From: Closterium sp. Naga37s-1
Taxonomy: Eukaryota > Streptophyta > Zygnematophyceae > Desmidiales > Closteriaceae
Reading direction: 5' to 3'
Assembly: GCA_947471745.1 (NCBI GenBank)
Contig: CANJKZ010000114.1
Coordinates: 1,358,501-1,422,500, forward strand
DNA: 64,000 bases
The notes under the pieces were generated by a model. That model did no database searches, was not told the DNA's origin, and saw only the letters and a list, made by a program, of their open reading frames with translations. The position numbers and the translations under genes are program-made. Position 1 is the first letter of the stretch. Every line of letters begins with the position of its first letter. Shown here piece by piece: positions 36,801 to 47,303 of the stretch.

Positions 36801-38314
36801 GCGCACAACAGACAACTGACGTGAAGTGAAATGAGGAACCTTAACGGCCAAAATGACCAAAGGACAGCTTCGATGAACCTGTGCATAGATTTCCACGATA
36901 CTTCGGGTTTATAAGCAACAGTTCACCCTTTAGGGTCCCTACGGTCAGCAACAAATCAGCCCCTGCTTTGGTAAGACGTTCGGAATCGTGACTCATCGCA
37001 GGAGGGTCGCACGCATTGTTTTAGTGCCAATCCAGTTTTCCCGCCACAAACTCTGTGTGTTGATGGTTTGCTGCTGGTTGGATGTCTCACTTTTGAGTGC
37101 TGCCGAACAGGGCCATTATAACAAGTTGAATCCTGCTTCACGACCAATCATCCCTGCTGTTTCACATGTCCAACCAAGAAGCGAGCACTCACAAGGTATT
37201 AAGATTTGTGAGCTTAGTGATTGAGTCAGGAATGGAGTTTCGAAAGACGTTGTAGCCAAGGTTCCTGATATTGGAGGGTTGATGATGGAAGAACAACAGC
37301 GAAGGGTGGGCATTTTGTGATAAGAATAAAGCCTCGTGCTGTTTAGGGCATTATGGTGGGAGAAAGCTTTTCAACATTTCCCGCATTATAAGAGTAGGGG
37401 TAACAAAATCGTATTGTTGCATGAAATCAACATTGCTTCGATTCACTTCTACAGTAGTTCGGAGGAGATCAGTATTTCTGACGCAGGATTTCTGACACAA
37501 ACCATCAGTAGTAGACAGTCCACAGTTAACGAATCCGTATGCATCCACACCACCACCAAAGGCTATCATTCTTGCCTTCCCCTCAGGCACAGTCACAGGA
37601 CTATATGCTCCGACTTTCTGTTTCTCCTCCTGGCCTCTTTCAGCCGCAACCTCCGTCTGAGGAGTGGAAACCCAGAAGCCACTAACCTTCTTAACAGCGA
37701 CGTGAGCAAAATAGTGAATCTCGTGTAAGAGAATCACATAAAACTGATTTCCTTGGAGCTTGTTGTGGGTGGGTGGTGGAACGGTCGAGTGAGGTACATA
37801 CCGGAGGAGTCCATACAGGATTCACATCCTTTTGATTTGAGAAACTCACAGCACTGACAACGCTCTAAGGTTGCCTATACTTGTGGAGATTGAGCCCACT
37901 AGGTTGTTCCCTGGAAGATTTCTGGATGTTGTGGAAAGAAAACGAAGAGAGGGAGAGTGAAGGAAGAGTAAAGGTTAGGTTCGTGTCATTGTGGGCATGA
38001 TTATGGAGCTTCGGTGATGAATGATATGATGCATACGCAGCATGCATATGCGCAAAGTGGGAAAAGGTATGGCACGCACAGTGCACGTTCCAGAAACATT
38101 GATCGTCAACCTTGCTCAGAATGAAGAAATGAACAGGAACAATGACCTTTCGCTACCAACGTCCCTGTGTGTGTTCCCTGGTTGCTCCTAACGCACAGCG
38201 GCAAGAAGCTGCCTACATGAGCAAAGTAGAATGCAGATGGTCTGAACCAGAGGCTGTGAATTCGTGTGCCTTTGGCTTCATGAGCTGGCGCGTGTGCGTG
38301 GATGCATGTGTGCC

Positions 38315-38397
<83 letters not shown>

Positions 38398-41300
38398 TGG
38401 GTGGGTGTGTTTGTACTATTATGTGGTACTGTGGGAGGGTTCATGTGAATCAGAAGGATAGTGGGTGAATTGTGGTTACCCTATTTAGGCCAACAAGTGA
38501 AGAGAGCTCACAGGTCTCCCAGATTCCGAAGGTTGCCTAATGTGGCCGGTATTGTGCCCGTCAAAAACGTTATAATGTAGGTATCTGCATTTCGTTTCAT
38601 GATAGCAGGGGTGAAGGGGCACGGGCAGGAAGGAAGCGTGGCACACAGCATCACGTGTCCGGATAATCACAGAGCATCACGCGTTCAGCATTTAGGAAGA
38701 GATACAGCACTGAGGCTCTGCTCGGCATGCCTTCACAAGTTCACAGGTCTGTTCTCACCACCACTGCAAGCCTCACTAAACAGCAACTACAGACTCCACA
38801 ACAATCACCTCACATCATTTCGGGTGTCAGCAACACGCATAACATTGTGAGTGTAGGACCCACGTGTAAAAAGCGAGTTTTTGAGACGTTTCAAAAACTC
38901 ATTTCGGGTGTCAGCAACACGCATAACATTGTGAGTGTAGGACCTCAGTGCGTCTTTGGCTGGCTCAGCGTGGCGGTAAAGGTATGCAGAGGCTCAGTTG
39001 GTGGAGATGACCCACAAAGGTATCGAATCGAGAATAAGCATGTGGCGTTTGGAATACAAGGCTCACATGCTATTTCAAACACCAGCAGCAGCACTTGAGG
39101 AGAATTTTGAGTCGTCGACTCGAAAGTCAAGTCGAGATAAGCATCCATGCATGTGGTGTCCGGACTGATTCATGTGCTCGCATGTCAATTCAAACCAAAC
39201 TACAGCAGCAGCAGCACTCGCCAGATAGCGGGATTAAGCGGGATTAAGCCCATGGTATGGGGTGGGGCTCTCACGCAACACACATGGGAAGATGTGAACG
39301 CAAAGGAAAGCAGCAGCACTCACAGGCGATCCAGGATGGTGAGGACCAAGAGTTGCAGGAACGGTGTCACTTCTGAGAATTCTCAAAGGCGACTCCAATA
39401 AAGCAGCAGCTCTTACAGGCGATCGAGGATGGTGAGGGTGGCAGGGTGCCGAGGGAGGCAGGAAGGAATGGTGCCCGTGTGAGCTGAGCACCAGTTAGGT
39501 GCCATAGGATTGATACGTGGCAGCAACTTAGGAATTAACACCTGTGTTTAGGTAGTAGTACGTTGTAAAAGCAGCAGCTCTTACAGGCGATCAAGGATGG
39601 TGAGGTCGCCAAGGAATGCAGGAATGGTGCCCGTCAAGCGGTTGTAGCCAAGGTTCCTGATGTGACGTGACGTTTCAGATGATGGGGGATCATGATGGGG
39701 AAACAATTTCTAAGGATGCAGGAATACAGGGAAGGATGGTGCCCGTCAAGCGGTTGTAGCCAAGGTTCCGGATATTGGATAGAGGCATGACGACGACGAC
39801 GACGGACTTGGTCTGATCTTTTTAGGAGATGCCATAAAATGGAGTGATAGGAGAATCCTGGGCCCATGGAATCATGTAAGAATGCATCAAGGTCGATTCT
39901 ATTTTAATTAAATCACTTACAAGTTGGTCAAATACACAAGGTTGGTTAAGAATGCTGGAATGGACCCCGTCAGATTGTTATGAGTCATATACATGCATCT
40001 CGGAACCAGGTCAGGGTGCAAAAGGGAAATGGAAGGGCCAAAAGGAGGTTTGTGAGTATAACGAAATTACCCCACTAATATTACTGTGGCAGTAACAGGC
40101 GGCGGAGCAAAGGAATAGGGAGCAATTGATGCGATGTTTCATATTCCTGAAGTTGTCATGTGCAGCTCGGTGCCTCGTGTGTGACTAGGTGCCTCGTGTG
40201 TGACAAGGTGCCTCGTGTGTGACAAGGTGCCTCGTGTGTGACAAGGTGCCTCGTGTGTGACAAGGTGCCTCGTGTGTGACTAGGTGCCTCGTGTGTGAGA
40301 AGGTGCCTCGTGTGTGACTAGGTGCCTCGTGTGTGACTAGGTGCCTCGTGTGTGACTAGGTGCCTCATGTGTGACCAGGTGCCTTGCAAAACTCATCTCG
40401 ATGCCTCTTGCGACTCAGCTCAATGTGCGCTCGGTGACATGGCATGTGCGCTCGGGTTGACATGCCACGTGCGCTCGGTGACATGCCATGTCCTCTCTAT
40501 GCCATGCCATGTGCTCTCTATGCCATGCCATGTCCTCTCTATGCCATGCCATGTGCGCTCTATGACATGCCTTGTGCTTTCTATGCCATGCCATGTGCGC
40601 TCTATAACATGCCATGTGCTTTCTATGCCATGCCTTGTGCTCTCTATGCCATGCCATGTGCTCTCTATGCCATGCCATGTGCTCTCTATGCCATGCCATG
40701 TGCTTTCTATGCCATGCCATGTGCTCTCTATGCCATGCCATGTGCTCTCTATGCCATGCCATGTGCTCTCTATGCCATGCCATGTGCTCTCTATGCCATG
40801 CCATGTGCTCTCTATGCCATGCCATGTGCTCTCTATGCCATGCCATGTGCTCTCTATGTCATGCCATGTGCTCTCTATGCCACGCCATGTGCGCTCTATC
40901 ACGTGCCATGTGCTCTCTATGCCACGCCATGTGCGCTCTATCACGTGCCATGTGCTCTCTATGCCATGCCATGTGTGCTCTATCACATGCCATGTGCTCT
41001 CTATGCCACGCTATCACATGCCATGCGCTCTCTATGCCATGCCATGTGCGCTCTATGCCATGCCATGTGCTCTCTATGCCATGCCATGTGCGTTTTATGC
41101 TATGCCATGTGCTCTCGGTGCCATGCCATGTGCCCCCGGTGCCTTGGGCGCTCGGTGCCTTGTGCGATTGGTGCCATGTGGGGAGTTGCTGCAGCTCACA
41201 TGTTAACCGAATGAGGAACGGCACTAACAAGATTTCAAGTTTTTTTAGATTGCCGATAGATGCAGGAATGGTGCCCTGCAAATTGTTGTAACCAAGTTGC

Positions 41301-44300
41301 CTGACAAAGACAGAGAGAGCACGCATATAGCAAAAAAAACAGCACAGAATGTAAGCAACAAAGGGAAATAGAATGATCCCAAATGCGGCTTCAACCAGAG
41401 CCCGTGTGTCTTGTGACATTCCTGTAAAACACAGCGCAGCTAACTTACAACTTACAAGGCATTCCTGTCTTAAGTTAAAGCCGAGTTCAACGCACACAGG
41501 TTAAGGTGAAAGCCTATTCAACTTGCTAACTCGCAACCCAAGCCACTCTTTCTTGCCTCCTCTTGCCAAGCCAAGCCACTCTTGCCTCTTTTGGCAGGCG
41601 CGTGCAGGGCCTGGCCACCGCGTAGCTCATGCCCAGCGAACATACATGCATGCACGCACGCACTATACTCGTCCAACTCGGGACACATGATGAGACGTAC
41701 ACACATTATAGGGCAGCCTTGCCTAGCTAGATTGCTGCTCGCCTTCCCTCCCTCCCTTCCCCTAGCTCGTTCAATTCCTATGGGCCACAGGCCAGGCTCT
41801 TGGTGGGGTATGCTTGTATCACTTCTCAGAATCTTCGAAGGAGCCACAAGCCGGGCACTTAGCTAGCTCGTACCAGCAAGGGGTCTGGCACTTGCTTTGC
41901 TCGGCTCGTGATGAGCCTGCCCTGCTCTGCTTTGCTCGGCTTGGCTCTGCTCTGCACGGCTTGAGTAGGGGACAAGACGAGCGTTCACTAAGCATACTGG
42001 CTCAAGGCGTGCAACCCTCCTCCTGGCTTGGCTCGCGATGAGCCTGCTCTGCTTCGCTCGGCCTGGCTAATGTAAGTGTAGGGTACACGATGAGCGAACG
42101 TATACCAATTATACTAGCTCAAGGCGTGCAGTCCTCCTGGCTCGGCCTCCAAGCAAACGCTATGAAATATTATGATCTGGGGTATTAGCGTTGCGATTTG
42201 CAAGTATGTGAGGCGCTCGGCAACGACTTAAGCATCTGTTTGAGTTGCCCATCTGTTTGAGTTGCCCGTCTGTTTGAGTTGCCCGTCTGTTTGAGTTGCC
42301 CGTCTGTTTGAGTTGCCCGTCTGTTTGAGAAACTCACAAGTCAATCAGGCTAGGAAGGTTGCCAATAGTTGTTGGTATGGGGCCAGTCAGATTCCCATTC
42401 CACAAAATTCTGCAATTTGAAAAAGCAAGTAGTTACGGGAATATTACAGAATATGCGATATAGTGAACGTTTTTATGAATTGAAATGTTTTTTTGTTTCG
42501 TAAAGGGACGAGACGAGGTCAAGAGGTGCTTCTAACAGGTGGCACTGCAAGAGAAGAGAAGGCATTCAAAGCATACAACAGCTAAATATGCACCCGACCA
42601 GAGGCGGCCACTTTGGTACACACAGATTCTTGGACTGGAGTCTTCGCCAAACAGGTTCTTGTAACAAATATTTCTTACCTTTGTTTGACAACCCAGTTTG
42701 GTTTTAACACAGGCACTCAGGTTTAGAATGAAAATGGATGTTGTTGGGTGCAAAACAGAATTGGCATAGCAAACTGCAGAAGACTCTTTGAAATCATTAT
42801 TCTAAAATTAGACGTGAGCAGGGGGGTGAGAATTCGGCCAAATGTGCAGCTTGATTCGATCCAGCCATGCTCAGACAGCTCTGAAGCTACCAAATGCGCT
42901 GCCTCCGGCTAGAAAAGCTCAATCTTTAGAGCCAAGCGAGCAAGATGCCTTTTGAGGCGCATCAAGCAGAAGCCCAGGTGGGGGTATCACTCACAAGTGG
43001 TCAAGGCTTTGGAGATTGCTGATAGAGTCCGGGATTGAGCCGCCGTTCAAGTTGACATCAGAAATACTTCTGATGAGCGGACATTGGAACGGAGGGGAGG
43101 GTAATTGCAACAGTATTAGAGATAGAATATGTTGCTCGCATGCTTTCGATGGATAATGTGCCTGCGTTCGTGCATATGGCATGAATACGCGGCAAGCGTG
43201 CATGTGAAATGCGAGTATGCATGTGGCGTGTATGCATGTATGCATGTATGCATGTATGCATGTATGCATGTATGCATGTATGCATGTATGCATGTGGCGT
43301 GCGTGACTATGCTGAAAGCAAGGATGTGACGTGAATATGCTGCATGCTAATGGCATCATAACATACAATATGAACATCAATTTCTTGGAAAAACCAATTC
43401 CACCACATAGACTGCTCATAGAAATCACGAAAACTAGTTTAACTATAAGGATTATATGTAACGGCGATTTCAAGCTAGTAGAGGTGGACAGTGGAATGAC
43501 AAATAACAGAGAGTATATTAGAAAAGGACGATGGAGAGATAGCGAGTCAGGGAGAACATGGGAATGTGCATGCGAAGCGAAGGGAGAGACGGGTTAATGA
43601 AATAGGTGCGGGGAGCGATTGACGGACAGAGGAAGCACTGATGGGGGGAAGGAGGGGTTGGGGGAAGAGGGAGGGAATGGGGAGTTGGCGATTGGGGGAA
43701 GGGGGGTTGGGGGACGAGATGAGGGGGAGCTGGGGAGCTGGGGAGTTGGCGATTGTTGGGAAGGCTGAAAGGAGCAGTGGCAGATTCGAGGAACAAGTAG
43801 AGTCGCGGCTCGTCTCGAGTGTTTTCTCGAGCCATGCCATGCCATGCCGTGCCGTGCCATGCCGTGCCGTGCTGTGCCGTGCCACGCCATGTCATGCTAT
43901 GCCGTGCCGTGCCGTGCCATGCCAAACTGTGCCGTGCCATGTAATGCCATGCCATGTCGTGCCATGCCGTGCCATGTCATGTCATTCCATGCCGTGGCGT
44001 GCCGTTCCATGTCATGCCATGCCGTGCCGTGCCATGCAATGACATGGCATGTCGTGCCATGCCATGCCATGTCGTGCCATGCCGTGCCATGTCGTGCCGT
44101 GCCATGCCATGCCGTGCCATGCCATGCCATGTCGTGCCATGCCGTTACATTTCATGCCATGTCGTGCCATGCAGTTACATTTCATGCCATGCCGTGCCAT
44201 GCCCTTCGGTTGCGACGAGGGCCACTTAAGTTATTGCTGCTTTTCATAACAAGGGAACTAAGGACGATGGATGGAGGGCAGAAGAGGCGGAGAAGAAAGA

Positions 44301-45769
44301 AGAAAGCGTGGTCCCTGTTTGCTGAAGCATCAGGGTCCTGGTGGGCCCACTCCCATCCCATGGCTTTTACCATCTCACCCCCAAAAGTCCACTCACATCT
44401 CCGTTATCATGCCCTGGGAATCGCACTTGAGGCCGCTTGCTTTGTCGCAAACCCCACCAACCACCCAGCCATTAAAAGTTTTGCCCCACGCCTTCTGACA
44501 GTCCAGCAGGACTTGCGCTGGCGGCAGGAGGAGAGGAGGGGAAGGGGCCAGTGGAAGAGAAGAGTTGAGAGAAGGGCAGGGAGTGGAAAGAAGGGATTCA
44601 AACGGTGGTCCAAACACCACTCTCGATGCATGCCCTCCCACATCTCATCACATGCCCTCCACTCATCACATGCCCTCCTCGCATCACATGCCCTCCTCTC
44701 ATCACATGCCCTCCTCTCATCGCATGCCTTCGTCTCATCATATTCCTTCCACCTCTCTCGTCACAATCCCTCGCACCTCATCACATGCCCAGCCCACCTT
44801 CTGCCAGGGATGAGTGAACAGGGAAAGACAGATAACTATGAATCATATCCTCTCCCCTTCCCTCCCCTCTCCTCCCCTCCCATCCCCTCCCTTTCCCTGC
44901 GGCCCTCCCCTTCCCTCCCCTGCCCTCCACCCCACCCTCCTCCCATCCGCCGCCTCCCCCCCCCTTCCAGGCCCTACCTCCGTCCCTCCCCTCCCTTCTC
45001 CCGCTTCCCCCCGCCTCCCCTCCCCTCCCCTCCCCTCTTCCTCATCCTCCCCTCTCACTCTCCTCCCCTCCCCTCTCCTCTCCTCTCCTCTCCTCTCCTC
45101 TCCTCCCCGCTCCTCCCTATCATGATCCTACAATCACTCATACTATCCTCCGCACTAAACGAACGCCGTTTCGACTACGCATTATCTCATCTGTATTGAC
45201 GAATACGTTGGAGTTCTGTACTTGTTCAAAGGCGCGTCCCTGCACGAACTTCATTTTCATTTTCTCTGATTCATGGAGTGGCGTATGGTCCTCAGATGAT
45301 GGATTCGCGGCGACGATTAAAATCATGGTGATTTTGTAAATATCCCAAAAATAACACATGAAGGGTTTCACACGCCACGATGGCAATGAGAGAGGCCGAT
45401 GCCGCGGGCGCGCAGTGCACGTACTGACTTTTGAGTCGACTCAAAGTCAACGCGCAGTGCACGTGTCCGCTGACTCTATAAAAAGCGGCTCGGTGAGTGA
45501 AACCTCGAGGCGCGATGCGGGAAGCCCAGCTCGACTTCACGCTGAGAAGTCGGCACAAGCTGACTCAATCGCTCAAATAGTTTGAATGAACTCAAGAAAC
45601 TCTAATCACGCGACAGGTCGTGAAGAGACAATAATGCTAATTTAGCTCAATAAGTCGCGATTGCGCGGCACGCACCCTGGGACTTGGCGAAAAGCACGCA
45701 ATCGACGCATGAGAAGGCGCGACATGTCAGCAGCAGCGCGCCGAGCAGAAGGGCTGCTGCGGGCTTCAT
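28922..45769 (-). CDS. LRR receptor-like kinase, copy 2
   Basis: Twenty exons, 807 residues: 45676-45769, 44397-44517, 42995-43069, 42338-42409, 41229-41300, 39921-39998, 39585-39656, 38512-38584, 37850-37921, 37193-37264, 36317-36388, 35905-35976, 34738-34809, 34310-34437, 33612-33812, 32519-32721, 32117-32261, 31710-31849, 31174-31313, 29913-29997, 28922-29287 (the N-cap, LRR, cap, stalk and kinase phases all join). Domains: signal peptide MKPAAALLLGALLLTCRA; LRR N-cap; eleven LRRs, one per exon, mostly 72 nt; Cys-rich C-cap; Ser/Pro stalk; one transmembrane helix (VGVIAGIAVAVGVLILVLL); kinase with GSGAFG, AVK, HRDIKPANILL, DFG and GTPGYVDP. All key kinase residues are present, so it should be active. 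The only lesion is one extra base in the LRR exon 38512-38584. Ligand unknown. (The list holds 21 intervals, so the exon count is 21 if all are used.). Confidence 0.9.
29388..29541 (-). repeat. Exon echoes: 5' parts of the last kinase exon of RLK copy 2
   Basis: Two degenerate copies of the start of exon 28922-29287 lie upstream of it. The one at about 29388-29441 reads VETCVSSNKPSGLKDVS, against VEDQISSGNLASLKDVS in the real exon. The one at about 29475-29541 is weaker. Confidence 0.65.
30085..30692 (-). repeat. Array of five exon echoes of kinase exon 29913-29997
   Basis: Upstream of the complete exon, partial copies of its first 35-50 bases recur at irregular 90-180-bp steps: about 30085-30131, 30262-30306, 30388-30433, 30515-30555 and 30655-30692. 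Readings include GVLMLVVITGRSPRP, FGVLMVVVLTN, FGIHLLLVLSG and FVVLMPVVLT. Most keep the GTGCAG acceptor. Matching fades with distance from the complete exon. Confidence 0.8.
31531..31643 (+). mobile_element. Short tRNA-derived SINE-like retroposon
   Basis: A box A-like motif TGGCACAGTGG (31538-31548) and a box B-like motif GGTTCAAATCC (31597-31607) are followed by a 23-A tail (31621-31643). The body does not fold as a tRNA cloverleaf. No clear target-site duplication is visible. It lies antisense in an intron of RLK copy 2. A fragment of its box-B region recurs at 31665-31695. Confidence 0.65.
31704..31709 (-). other. Non-canonical GC splice donor (GC-AG intron), RLK copy 2
   Basis: Exon 31710-31849 ends ATGCAG and is followed by GCAAGC, the usual form of a GC donor. 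The next exon starts after an AG at 31314-31316, giving the expected MQ-AEIADFG join. Copy 1 has the same GCAAGC at 6029-6034. Confidence 0.85.
32776..33015 (-). repeat. Exon echoes: 5' parts of the first kinase exon of RLK copy 2
   Basis: Two copies lie upstream of exon 32519-32721. At about 32776-32880 the AG acceptor is kept and the sequence matches the region coding for YSLEEVLKATKNW, NQLGSGAFG, with indels. At about 32930-33015 a more diverged copy reads EATSNWFRNNQLG. Confidence 0.75.
33849..33882. repeat. Poly-G tract of more than 30 bases
   Basis: A pure G run on the + strand, just upstream of the predicted stalk exon. On the coding strand it is poly-C and would read as poly-Pro if translated. 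Length may be unreliable in assembly. Confidence 0.9.
35410..35699. mobile_element. hAT-type MITE, 290 bp
   Basis: Terminal inverted repeats TAGGGTTGAGCAAAG and TAGGGATGAGCAAAG (14 of 15 match) are flanked by the 8-bp target duplication CCTGGCAG (35402-35409 and 35700-35707), the hallmark of the hAT superfamily. The interior is full of inverted GTTCG/CGAAC motifs and could form strong secondary structure. It has no coding capacity. It lies in an intron of RLK copy 2. Confidence 0.9.
35820..35845. repeat. 26-bp perfect palindrome at a duplication junction
   Basis: TGACTTTTGAGTC followed by its exact reverse complement. Related direct repeats of nearly 50 bp lie on both sides (35773-35820 and 35865-35910), the second overlapping the donor end of LRR exon 35905-35976. 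Confidence 0.9.
38312..38402. repeat. (GCGT)n microsatellite
   Basis: About 22 units of GTGC, in an intron of RLK copy 2. The comparable intron of copy 1 has the TGCG tract at 10375-10530. Confidence 0.95.
38816..38944. repeat. 45-bp perfect direct repeat with a palindrome between
   Basis: 38816-38860 and 38900-38944 are identical. Between them lie a 14-base spacer and a palindrome (38875-38900) with arms GAGTTTTTGA and TCAAAAACTC around GACGTT. Perfect identity suggests a recent event. Confidence 0.93.
39105..39126. repeat. Near-palindrome between two diverged direct repeats
   Basis: TTTTGAGTC, a GTC spacer, then GACTCGAAAG. The flanks (about 39030-39095 and 39130-39222) share a GATAAGCATGTGG...GCAGCAGCACT layout. 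Confidence 0.75.
39320..39776 (-). repeat. Exon echoes on both sides of LRR exon 39585-39656
   Basis: The complete exon reads NLGYNRLTGTIPAFLGDLTILDRL. Upstream, at about 39730-39776, a copy of its 5' part reads NLGYNRLTGTI. Downstream, at about 39415-39480 and 39320-39356, copies of its 3' part keep the sequence ending in the CGCCTGTAAG/CGCCTGTGAG donor. Between the two downstream echoes lies a TGAGAATTCTCA palindrome (39372-39385). Confidence 0.8.
40150..40385. repeat. 19-bp minisatellite GTGCCTCGTGTGTGACWAG
   Basis: About eleven nearly perfect units, intronic in RLK copy 2. Confidence 0.93.
40430..41150. repeat. 21-bp minisatellite CTCTCTATGCCATGCCATGTG, about 30 units
   Basis: The unit length is a multiple of three and contains no stop in most phases, so long frames open on both strands (for example 40352-41206 +). 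None has features of a protein beyond the repeat. Intronic in RLK copy 2. Confidence 0.93.
42232..42328. repeat. 17-bp minisatellite GTTGCCCGTCTGTTTGA
   Basis: Six units directly before the donor side of LRR exon 42338-42409 of RLK copy 2. Confidence 0.92.
43225..43300. repeat. (ATGCATGT)n microsatellite
   Basis: About nine 8-bp units in the intron between the N-cap and first LRR exons of RLK copy 2. Confidence 0.93.
43828..44215. repeat. (TGCCR)n pentanucleotide satellite
   Basis: A long array of GCCAT and GCCGT pentamers with some drift. Open in several frames because pentamers rarely make stops here. Intronic in RLK copy 2. Confidence 0.93.
44640..45120. repeat. Pyrimidine-rich repeats in intron 1 of RLK copy 2
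   Basis: CATCACATGCCCTCCTCT-type units (44640-44790) are followed by a CCCTCC/TCTCC tract (44850-45120). Equivalent in position to 15000-15190 in copy 1. Confidence 0.85.
45409..45464. repeat. 25-bp palindrome bracketed by 14-bp direct repeats
   Basis: CGCGCAGTGCACGT occurs at 45409-45422 and 45451-45464. Between them, 45425-45449 is TGACTTTTGAGTC joined to a near-perfect reverse complement that is one A short. Confidence 0.9.
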
Positions 45770-47170
45770 TACGCCCCGATGGTTGCGGCAAGAGAGATCC
45801 CACTGGAGATTAAGTATCGCTTTGCCTCGTAATAAAGTATCGCTTTGCCTCGTGTCTGAGGCGTATACTCAAGTTGGGACACCGTCCGAGGTTCTCCCAA
45901 GTGTTTCGAAATGTTGACGTGGAGTTATCCGAGGTGCAAAGTTTCCCCACGCGTTTCGAGGTCTGGACACATTGAGATCAACCGACGACGGTGTTAACGA
46001 CAGCATTGACCGTCAGTGTGCGACCTCAGCGTCCTGCCATTAGTGGTGCCGTCAATATTCCTTTTTACTACTGCCCACAAAATCGAAGCTGTGCGTCCCC
46101 TCCAATTCAAACATGACATTTACGAATACAGAAGCGAATTGCTAGCCAGTGTAACCTATAAATCCACGATTCATGTTTCCTAGTTTGTTTACAATGCCCG
46201 AAATTCAGGCAGTTCTGTTTCATTCTTGGCAAGCACGTTGGGTCTTTCCGCTTCGATGAGAGGTTTTTTTATTGGTCGCGAAATATCTGGCGGTTGGACA
46301 CCTGTCAGGCGACGCTGGCGACCACCTTCGCCCCACCAGGACACCATCAGCCTCGTATAAACGGTATGGTGGGGAACTTCGATGGTGTCCCAACTTGAGA
46401 ACGCGGCCTAAGTAAAATCTGCTGAAGGAAGGCACGAGCACAAGCGTGGATGCAGCGCCGCCGTGGCCAATGGCCTGAGGCGGGGGTGGGGGTTGGTGCG
46501 AAATCTCGGCCCTGCTCGACAGGCACGCAAACCCTTCCGCGGCACGTTCGCGGCTGTTTCCCTTAGGCTTTTTTAGAACGGTCAGCCCGCAATCTGGTGC
46601 CTCTGGGCTTTAACGCTCTGTAACATGAAGGGTTGGGTTAGCCTGTCGAACGCGACGTTAACCCTTCAAGCTCACCCCCCCCGAAAGCTCCCAGCCCCTT
46701 CTCTCACGCGTAGACTTTAGCCTAGCTCATGGTACAGTATTGGCAGACCTGAATGATGGCTGTTTCGTACCAGACAGGTAGCTCGACACTTCTGCCTTAG
46801 TTGTTATGGATGCCATGCCGCATCAGCTATTTGGTTTGATTCTACACCTAACCAGCACAGAATCTTTTGAAGGATCATTCGCTGTAGTCTTGTAGGTGTA
46901 AAAATCGCATGACTAAACCACATGATACACCATCCCCATTGTAAGTGAATCTCCTAAGAAATACTCACACTGTTTTGCAAGTACCCGTATTCATCTTCAG
47001 GGGCCAACACAGCTTTGTTACCTCACACGATGAGGTTGGCATGGCAGAGGAAATAGAATGCATGCCAAAACTAGGCAAGTGATATTGTATGATTCAAAAA
47101 AACATTCGGATGGTATGGTATGAATCAAGCCCAGTGTGGAGGATGACGGCAGCGATTACAAAAATACCTT
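45770..47170. other. Intergenic region between RLK copy 2 and RAR1
   Basis: No coding region is supported. It probably holds the promoter of RLK copy 2. AGTATCGCTTTGCCTCGT occurs twice in tandem (45812-45829, 45836-45853). An inverted repeat of about 30 bp with the core CTCAAGTTGGGACACC lies at about 45868-45900 and 46366-46397, which could bound a 530-bp non-autonomous DNA transposon; no target-site duplication could be settled. Confidence 0.5.
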
Positions 47171-47214
47171 GTCTACACCTCATCAGTGTGCCAACCAGTA
47201 GCACATGGCGGCAG
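47171..47214 (-). repeat. Exon echo: 3' end of the last RAR1 exon
   Basis: A copy of the codons for PPCATGWHTDEV and the stop lies downstream of the real last exon (47304-47393). Confidence 0.75.
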
Positions 47215-47303
47215 CGAGGAAGGTGGAGACAGAAAATGGTGCATTGACAAACAAGCAGGTTCAAACAGGAACTATTCAAACGACAAACACGACAATACAG
47301 TGT

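Noticed and set aside
38312..38402. Telomere-like or centromere-like array
   Set aside because: A plain GCGT microsatellite inside an intron.
40352..41206. Long open frame of 284 codons (and others on both strands)
   Set aside because: It is the 21-bp minisatellite, whose length is a multiple of three; no non-repeat protein sequence is present.
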